Assembly: GCA_041552775.1 (NCBI GenBank)
Contig: JBFEKH010000037.1
Coordinates: 1-18,519 of the forward strand
Direction: 5' to 3'
Length of the DNA stretch: 18,519 bases
Origin: Allopontixanthobacter sp041552775
GTDB lineage: Bacteria > Pseudomonadota > Alphaproteobacteria > Sphingomonadales > Sphingomonadaceae
The notes beneath the pieces are model-generated. The model saw only the letters and a list, made by a program, of their open reading frames with translations. It searched no databases and was not told the DNA's origin. Positions 14,084 through 18,519 of this stretch are shown in pieces. Both the position numbers and the translations under genes were made by a program. Each line of letters begins with the position of its first letter. Position 1 is the first letter of the stretch.

Positions 14084-15015
14084 TGGAATTCTTGATTGCA
14101 CCAGAGCGCCTGGAACTGGCTGAGGCAGTCCGTGACTTTCTGTCCGGAACCCACGGCCCTGAAGTGCTCCGTCGCCTGGATGCGGACGGGAACCGGGATC
14201 CTGCCATCTGGCAGAGCCTTGTCGAAATGGGTCTGACCGGATTGGTCATTTCCGAAGATCACGGCGGAATGGGCCTCGGATTGCTCGACGCTGTATTGGT
14301 CGCGCGGGAATGCGGCCGCGCGTGTCTGGCTGAGCCATTGGTGGAAGCAGCATTTGTTCGCGCGCCTTGGTTGATGGCGCAAGGCAATGAAGATGCGCTC
14401 GAGGCAATAGCTAAGGGCGAGGACAAGGCCACGCCTGCGCATACTATCAATGGCTGGCAAACCGATGGTTCGGGCGAGGCGCTGGAGAGCATTGATCCGT
14501 TACGCAACCTTACGGCGCTGCCTGTCGATGCCAGCGATGATCCACATTTGCTCAACCTTGGCGCCATTATGGCGAGCGCCCAGTTGGTTGGAGCGGGCGA
14601 AGCGATGCTCGAACAAGCCATCGAGTACTCTAAAATCCGCGAACAATTTGGGCAACCGATTGGGGGCTTCCAGGCGATCAAGCACAAGCTGGCCAATGTT
14701 GCGGTGGCGCTCGAGTTCGCCCGGCCTGTTCTGCTCCGCGCCGCACAGGCATTGGATGACGGAATCGACAGCGCATCGCTCCATGTCAGCCATGCAAAAC
14801 TGTCTGCTACCGATGCAGCCTATCTGTCTGCCGAAAGCGCGATCCAGGTGCACGGAGCAATGGGCTATACTTACGAAGTCGACCTTCATTTCTGGATGAA
14901 GCGTGTCTGGGCTTTGGCCGGTGCATGGGGTGGCAGGGGCTTCCATCAGAGACGCGTCGATGAAGCGATCATCGGCGGCTCTCATCCCGTTGGCCCTGAA
15001 CACACTTTCGCTTGA
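14083..15015 (+). CDS. Acyl-CoA dehydrogenase, small (FAD-anchoring) subunit type (FadE32/33-like)
   Basis: This acyl-CoA dehydrogenase of only 310 residues has the N-terminal helical domain (about 1-105) and the C-terminal helical domain (about 155-300). The middle beta domain is cut to about 50 residues (105-155) and lacks any SEPGAGSD motif. It keeps the FAD-adenine segment REQFGQPIGGFQ (186-197) and QVHGAMGYTYEVDL (255-268). Neither catalytic-Glu position holds a glutamate (WGGR at 282-285 replaces YEGT). Such reduced subunits form alpha2beta2 complexes with a catalytic partner. The gene directly upstream, joined by TGATG, supplies the missing motifs. The shortening is therefore a family trait, not a broken gene. 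Confidence 0.9.
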   Translation: MEFLIAPERLELAEAVRDFLSGTHGPEVLRRLDADGNRDPAIWQSLVEMGLTGLVISEDHGGMGLGLLDAVLVARECGRACLAEPLVEAAFVRAPWLMAQGNEDALEAIAKGEDKATPAHTINGWQTDGSGEALESIDPLRNLTALPVDASDDPHLLNLGAIMASAQLVGAGEAMLEQAIEYSKIREQFGQPIGGFQAIKHKLANVAVALEFARPVLLRAAQALDDGIDSASLHVSHAKLSATDAAYLSAESAIQVHGAMGYTYEVDLHFWMKRVWALAGAWGGRGFHQRRVDEAIIGGSHPVGPEHTFA

Positions 15016-15024
15016 GGAAAAGAC

Positions 15025-16176
15025 ATGGCTGAAGCCTATATTATTGACGCTGTCCGCACGCCGATGGGCCGCAAGAAGGGCAGCTTTGCTGCTCTACATC
15101 CGGCCGACCTTGCCGCGCACCCGCTGCGTGAACTTATCGCCCGTTCAGGTATCGACGCAAATGCTGTGGATGATGTCGTGTGGGGGTGCTGCGATACAAT
15201 CGGCCCGCAAGCTGGCGACATCGGGCGGACGGCGTGGCTGGTTGCCGGACTGCCTCAGCATGTTCCCGGCACCACCGTCGATCGCCAATGCGGATCATCC
15301 CAGCAAGCCGTGCATTTCGCTGCACAAGGCGTGATGTCGGGCACCCAGGATCTGGTCGTAGCTGGCGGCAGCCAAGCGATGAACGCCATCCCTATTTCCG
15401 CGGCGATGTATGCGGGCCAGCCCTATGGTTTCGACAATCCTTTCAACACCTCGAAGGGCTGGGTCGAGCGTTACGGCGACGGTCTGCTGAACCAGATCGC
15501 ATCTGCGCAAATGATCGCCGACAAATGGGACATCAGCCGGGAGGCAATGGAAGAATTTGCCTTAGCGAGTCATGCCCGCGCTCAGAAGGCCACCGATGAC
15601 GGGGCATTTGTTCGTGAGATCGCTCCGCTTGAGGGGGTGTTGAGTGACGAAACCATTCGTGCAGGCACGACTCTGGAAGGCCTCGCAGCGCTCACTCCAG
15701 TAGGCGGCGAGGGGACAATAACTGCGGGTATAGCCAGCCAGAATTGCGATGCTGCAGCGGCCCTGTTGATCGCGTCAGAACAAGCTGTGCAAGATCATGG
15801 ATTGAAGCCGCGGGCCCGGGTCCACCATATTTCCGTCCGGGCCGATGATCCCGTCTGGATGCTGACCGCGCCGATTTCCGCGACAAGACATGCGCTGAAA
15901 AAAGCCGGCATGACGCTTGATCAGATCGATGTGTTCGAATGCAACGAGGCCTTCGCCAGCGTGCCAATGGCCTGGATGAAAGAGCTCGGCATTCCGCATG
16001 ACAAGGTCAATGTCCGCGGTGGTGCGATCGCGCTTGGCCATCCCTTAGGCGCGACCGGGGCGCGGTTGATGACGACCATGCTGCACACGCTGGAAGACAC
16101 GGGCGGCCGTTATGGTCTGCAGACCATGTGCGAAGGCGGCGGTCAGGCTAACGTAACGATTATTGAGCGGCTCTGA
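15025..16176 (+). CDS. fadA6: Thiolase (acetyl-CoA acyltransferase), FadA6-like
   Basis: This 383-residue degradative thiolase has the nucleophile C89 in VDRQCGSSQQA, H339 in GGAIALGHPLGATG, and C369 in MCEGGG near the C-terminus, all in their usual places. In the actinobacterial pathway FadA6 removes a two-carbon unit from the diacid CoA thioester formed after IpdAB opens ring C. The VDRQCGSSQQA active-site variant is typical of the steroid FadA5/FadA6 group. A GAGGAAAAGAC ribosome site overlaps the stop of the preceding dehydrogenase gene, 9 nt before the ATG. It could also serve the following beta-oxidation round. Confidence 0.92.
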   Translation: MAEAYIIDAVRTPMGRKKGSFAALHPADLAAHPLRELIARSGIDANAVDDVVWGCCDTIGPQAGDIGRTAWLVAGLPQHVPGTTVDRQCGSSQQAVHFAAQGVMSGTQDLVVAGGSQAMNAIPISAAMYAGQPYGFDNPFNTSKGWVERYGDGLLNQIASAQMIADKWDISREAMEEFALASHARAQKATDDGAFVREIAPLEGVLSDETIRAGTTLEGLAALTPVGGEGTITAGIASQNCDAAAALLIASEQAVQDHGLKPRARVHHISVRADDPVWMLTAPISATRHALKKAGMTLDQIDVFECNEAFASVPMAWMKELGIPHDKVNVRGGAIALGHPLGATGARLMTTMLHTLEDTGGRYGLQTMCEGGGQANVTIIERL

Positions 16177-16180
16177 CAGC

Positions 16181-16660
16181 ATGCCCAGTAACATTTCCGA
16201 CCCGGCGATTGCCATTCCAAACCTGCTTTATCGCTGTGCTGAATTATTTGACGCGGGCGAGTTCGAGCAGGCGGCCCGTCTGTTCGATCATGGCGGCGTA
16301 GTGGTGGATGGGAAGCTGATTAAAGGTTCCGCAAATATCAGCGCGATGTGGGACAGTTTCGTCCTTCTCTACAAAGACGGCACGCCAAAAACCCGTCATT
16401 TGATCACCAATCCGATCATCAAATTGTCGGATGGCGGTCAGACAGCGCAATGCGGTTCACAATGGACTGTGTTGCAGGCGCTCGATGGGCTGCCGCTGCA
16501 GATCATTGGTAGCGGCCGCTATGACGATGAGTTGCTGTTGGTTGATGGCGCGTGGGCCTTTGCCGAGCGGAAGTATTCGAAAGTGGATTTTTGGGGCGAC
16601 GTGAGCAGACATCTGAAATCTGCTCCCGCATTATCCAACCCGTTAAGTGAGGTGCAATAG
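16181..16660 (+). CDS. SnoaL-like (NTF2-fold) protein
   Basis: This 159-residue single-domain protein has an N-terminal helical region (NLLYRCAELFDAGEFEQAARLF) followed by beta strands (GKLIKGS, KTRHLITNP, AQCGSQWTVLQ, IIGSGRYDDELLLVDGAWAFAERKY), the usual order of SnoaL/ketosteroid isomerase-like folds. The frame is open from a TTG at 16163 inside fadA6, but the ATG at 16181, 4 nt after the fadA6 stop, is the likely start. No catalytic Tyr/Asp pair can be assigned. It is the second SnoaL-like protein of the locus; the other lies at the far end of the opposite operon. The role is unknown. Confidence 0.85.
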   Translation: MPSNISDPAIAIPNLLYRCAELFDAGEFEQAARLFDHGGVVVDGKLIKGSANISAMWDSFVLLYKDGTPKTRHLITNPIIKLSDGGQTAQCGSQWTVLQALDGLPLQIIGSGRYDDELLLVDGAWAFAERKYSKVDFWGDVSRHLKSAPALSNPLSEVQ

Positions 16661-16661
16661 A

Positions 16662-17564
16662 ATGGGAATTTGTAACGGCAGGACCGTGATCATCACGGGC
16701 GCGGCGGGCGGATTGGGGCGTTCCTATGCGCTAGCCTTCGCTGCTGAGGGCGCCAATGTGGTGGTCAATGATATTGGCACTTCGCTTGGCGGAGACGGCC
16801 GCGACACGAGCGCGGCGGATCGCGTAGTCGAAGAAATCCGCGCCGCTGGCGGGAATGCCATCGCGAATTACGAGGACGTGACCGATTGGGATGCAGGCAA
16901 GCGTATTGTTGATGCAGCAGTCGATGCGTTTGGCGATCTGCATGTCGTGGTCAATAATGCCGGAATCGTGCGCGACCGCATGTTCGTGTCCGCGACGCTC
17001 GATGAATGGGATGCGACGATGCATGTCCATCTACGCGGGCACTTTTGCATTGCTCGTCACGCTGTGGATTACTGGCGGGCGAAGGCCAAGGATGGCCGCG
17101 CGCCCGATGCCCGGATCATCAATACCACCTCCGGTGCCGGCTTGCAGGGTTCGATTGCGCAGTCGGCTTATTCAACAGCCAAGGGCGGGATCGCGGCGCT
17201 GACCCTGGTGCAGGCTGCTGAACTGGGCCGTTACGGCATTACTGCCAATGCGCTCGCTCCATCGGCCCGCACGCGGATGACCGAAAAGGCATTTGCCGAA
17301 AAGATGGCGACTGTAGGCGACAGCTTTGATGTGATGGACCCGGACAATATCGCACCTGCAGTGGTTTGGCTCGGCAGTGCGGATAGTGCTGAGGTGACCG
17401 GCTGCGTCTTCGAACTCGAAGGCGGCAAGATCATGCTGGAAGATGGCTGGCGCGAAGGTCCGTTTGTCGACAAGGGCGCGCGCTGGGACCCTGCCGATGT
17501 AGGCGGCGCCGTCAAAAAACTTATCTCCGAGCGGCAACAGCCGCGCCAAGTCTGGGGCACCTGA
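16662..17564 (+). CDS. SDR-family oxidoreductase, HSD17B4/MFE-2 dehydrogenase-domain type (Rv3548c-like)
   Basis: This 300-residue SDR has TGAAGGLG at 12-19, the NDIG...GGDG insert at 36-46 typical of peroxisomal MFE-2/HSD17B4 (3R)-hydroxyacyl-CoA dehydrogenase domains, NNAG at 98-101, and catalytic S157, Y170 and K174. The start ATG 16662 has GAGG 9 nt upstream. An in-frame ATG at 16647 lies inside the SnoaL gene and is less likely. The family normally oxidises 3-hydroxyacyl-CoA with NAD+. With the dehydrogenase, crotonase and thiolase genes around it, it would complete a beta-oxidation round on ring C/D fragments. An IpdF-like role (alcohol on HIP-CoA) is an alternative. Confidence 0.88.
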   Translation: MGICNGRTVIITGAAGGLGRSYALAFAAEGANVVVNDIGTSLGGDGRDTSAADRVVEEIRAAGGNAIANYEDVTDWDAGKRIVDAAVDAFGDLHVVVNNAGIVRDRMFVSATLDEWDATMHVHLRGHFCIARHAVDYWRAKAKDGRAPDARIINTTSGAGLQGSIAQSAYSTAKGGIAALTLVQAAELGRYGITANALAPSARTRMTEKAFAEKMATVGDSFDVMDPDNIAPAVVWLGSADSAEVTGCVFELEGGKIMLEDGWREGPFVDKGARWDPADVGGAVKKLISERQQPRQVWGT

Positions 17565-17566
17565 TC

Positions 17567-18519
17567 ATGGATTTTTCTTTCACCGAAGAACAGCAGATGA
17601 TCGCGGACACTGCTCGTGACTTCTTCACGGAAAATGCCACCAGCGAGCGCACCCGCGCTGCCATGCGTGGTGAAGGAATTGACCGCGAATTATGGAAAGC
17701 GTTCTGCGAAGAGCTGGGCCTTGGTGGCGTTCTTGTTGCTGAAGCGGATGGCGGGGCAGGGCTGGGCCATGTCGAATTCGCAGCGATTGCCGAGGCAGCC
17801 GGCGCTCAAATCGCGTCTCTGCCCATGCTCGGCCAGGCTATGGCGTGCTCTGCGCTCAGTGCTGGCGGAAGTGACGCGCAAAAATCAGAATATTTCCCAC
17901 AAATTGCTGGCGGTGAGTTGATCGTTGCGACCGGGGAGGCTGCGAAAGTTGCCGTAAATGGATCGAGTTTAAGCGCTGAGTTTGTTTGCGTTGCAGATGG
18001 CGCAATTGCGGATATGTTCATTCTGGCTGGCCCAGATGGCGCTTGGCTGGTTCGTGCAGACGCCGATGGTGTGGCTGTTGCAGGCCACACGACGATGGAT
18101 CAAACCCGTCAGCTGGCGACCGTTACACTCACAAATGCGCAAGCCGAGGCTCTTTCTGAACCACAAGTTGCCCTGGCCGCAGCCAATCGCACTGGTTTTC
18201 TCTGCCTCGCGGCAGAAGCACTCGGCGGAGCGCAAACCTGTCTCGATCGGACGGTCGCATTCTCGCAAGACAGGGTGCAATTCGGGCGTCAGATCGGCAG
18301 TTTTCAGGCATACAAGCACCGCCTCGCAGATATGATGGTCGAGATCGAACAGGCACGTTCGGCGGTCTATTGGGCAGCCTGCGCAATCGACGAAAATACC
18401 GATGATCCGGATTTGGCCGTACACGCAGCCAAATCATTCTGCGCCGATACATACTTCAGATGCGCCGGCGATATGATCCAGCTTCATGGCGGTATCGGCT
18501 TCACGTGGGAGCATGACGC
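17567..18519 (+). CDS. Acyl-CoA dehydrogenase, partial (C-terminus beyond window), small-subunit-like
   Basis: From ATG 17567-17569 the frame stays open to the right edge, giving about 317 residues beginning MDFSFTEEQQMIADTARDFF. The N-terminal helical domain, a short middle domain without SEPGAGSD, the FAD-adenine segment QDRVQFGRQIGSFQAYKHRLAD and the near-terminal QLHGGIGFTWEHD are visible. Perhaps 40-60 residues are missing. The short middle domain and the R-V-Q-F-G motif make it resemble the small partner subunits of steroid alpha2beta2 dehydrogenases. A second large-type subunit gene would then be expected downstream. The gene starts 2 nt after the SDR stop, so it belongs to the same operon. 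Confidence 0.88.
   Translation, partial: MDFSFTEEQQMIADTARDFFTENATSERTRAAMRGEGIDRELWKAFCEELGLGGVLVAEADGGAGLGHVEFAAIAEAAGAQIASLPMLGQAMACSALSAGGSDAQKSEYFPQIAGGELIVATGEAAKVAVNGSSLSAEFVCVADGAIADMFILAGPDGAWLVRADADGVAVAGHTTMDQTRQLATVTLTNAQAEALSEPQVALAAANRTGFLCLAAEALGGAQTCLDRTVAFSQDRVQFGRQIGSFQAYKHRLADMMVEIEQARSAVYWAACAIDENTDDPDLAVHAAKSFCADTYFRCAGDMIQLHGGIGFTWEHD

Noticed and set aside
14083..15015. Small acyl-CoA dehydrogenase as a truncated pseudogene
   Set aside because: The short middle domain is the family trait of small partner subunits. The frame is intact and the FAD segment is preserved, so it is not decay.
1..18519. CRISPR arrays, tRNA/rRNA genes, insertion sequences, attachment sites, rho-independent terminators
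   Set aside because: I looked and saw no regularly spaced repeats, RNA gene signatures, transposase or integrase motifs, or GC hairpins followed by a T-run. Both operons continue past the window edges.

Overview
The window is a compact steroid-catabolism locus from what is most likely an alphaproteobacterium of the order Sphingomonadales. I infer this from the moderately high G+C, the tightly overlapped gene style, and the combination of actinobacterial-type ring-degradation enzymes (Hsa, Ipd, EchA20 and FadA6 types) with proteobacterial codon and protein style. The genus cannot be read from the sequence. I see no transposase, integrase, CRISPR array, tRNA or rRNA. Coding density is close to complete, and the only real gap is a divergent promoter region of about 190 bp at 6602-6792.

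Left arm (minus strand, read from 6601 down to the left edge): hsaA (3-HSA hydroxylase oxygenase), hsaD (meta-cleavage product hydrolase), hsaE (2-hydroxydienoate hydratase), hsaG (acylating aldehyde dehydrogenase), hsaF (4-hydroxy-2-oxoacid aldolase), a flavoprotein whose catalytic residues match 3-ketosteroid delta4-(5alpha)-dehydrogenase, and a SnoaL-like protein cut by the window edge. This operon hydroxylates the aromatised A ring, hydrolyses the ring-cleavage product, and takes the released C6 dienoate to pyruvate and propionyl-CoA. The flavoprotein probably acts earlier, on saturated A rings.

Right arm (plus strand, from 6793 to the right edge): an SDR, hsaC (extradiol dioxygenase), ipdA-ipdB (ring C-opening hydrolase), a crotonase-family protein lacking both usual catalytic glutamates, ipdC (flavin reductase), echA20 (ring D hydrolase), a large and a small acyl-CoA dehydrogenase subunit, fadA6 (thiolase), a SnoaL-like protein, an HSD17B4-type SDR, and another small-type acyl-CoA dehydrogenase running off the edge. 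After HsaC this arm covers opening of rings C and D and one beta-oxidation set (dehydrogenase, crotonase, SDR, thiolase).

Together the two arms turn 3-HSA into HIP plus a C6 fragment and break down the HIP-CoA C/D rings. Expected partners not in the window are the flavin reductase HsaB, the HIP-CoA ligase FadD3, the 9alpha-hydroxylase KshAB, a clear IpdF, and any transcription regulator. The most informative unexplained structure is the divergent control region. It has overlapping -35 elements and an 18-of-24 imperfect palindrome at the predicted plus-strand start site, a good operator candidate for an unknown regulator.
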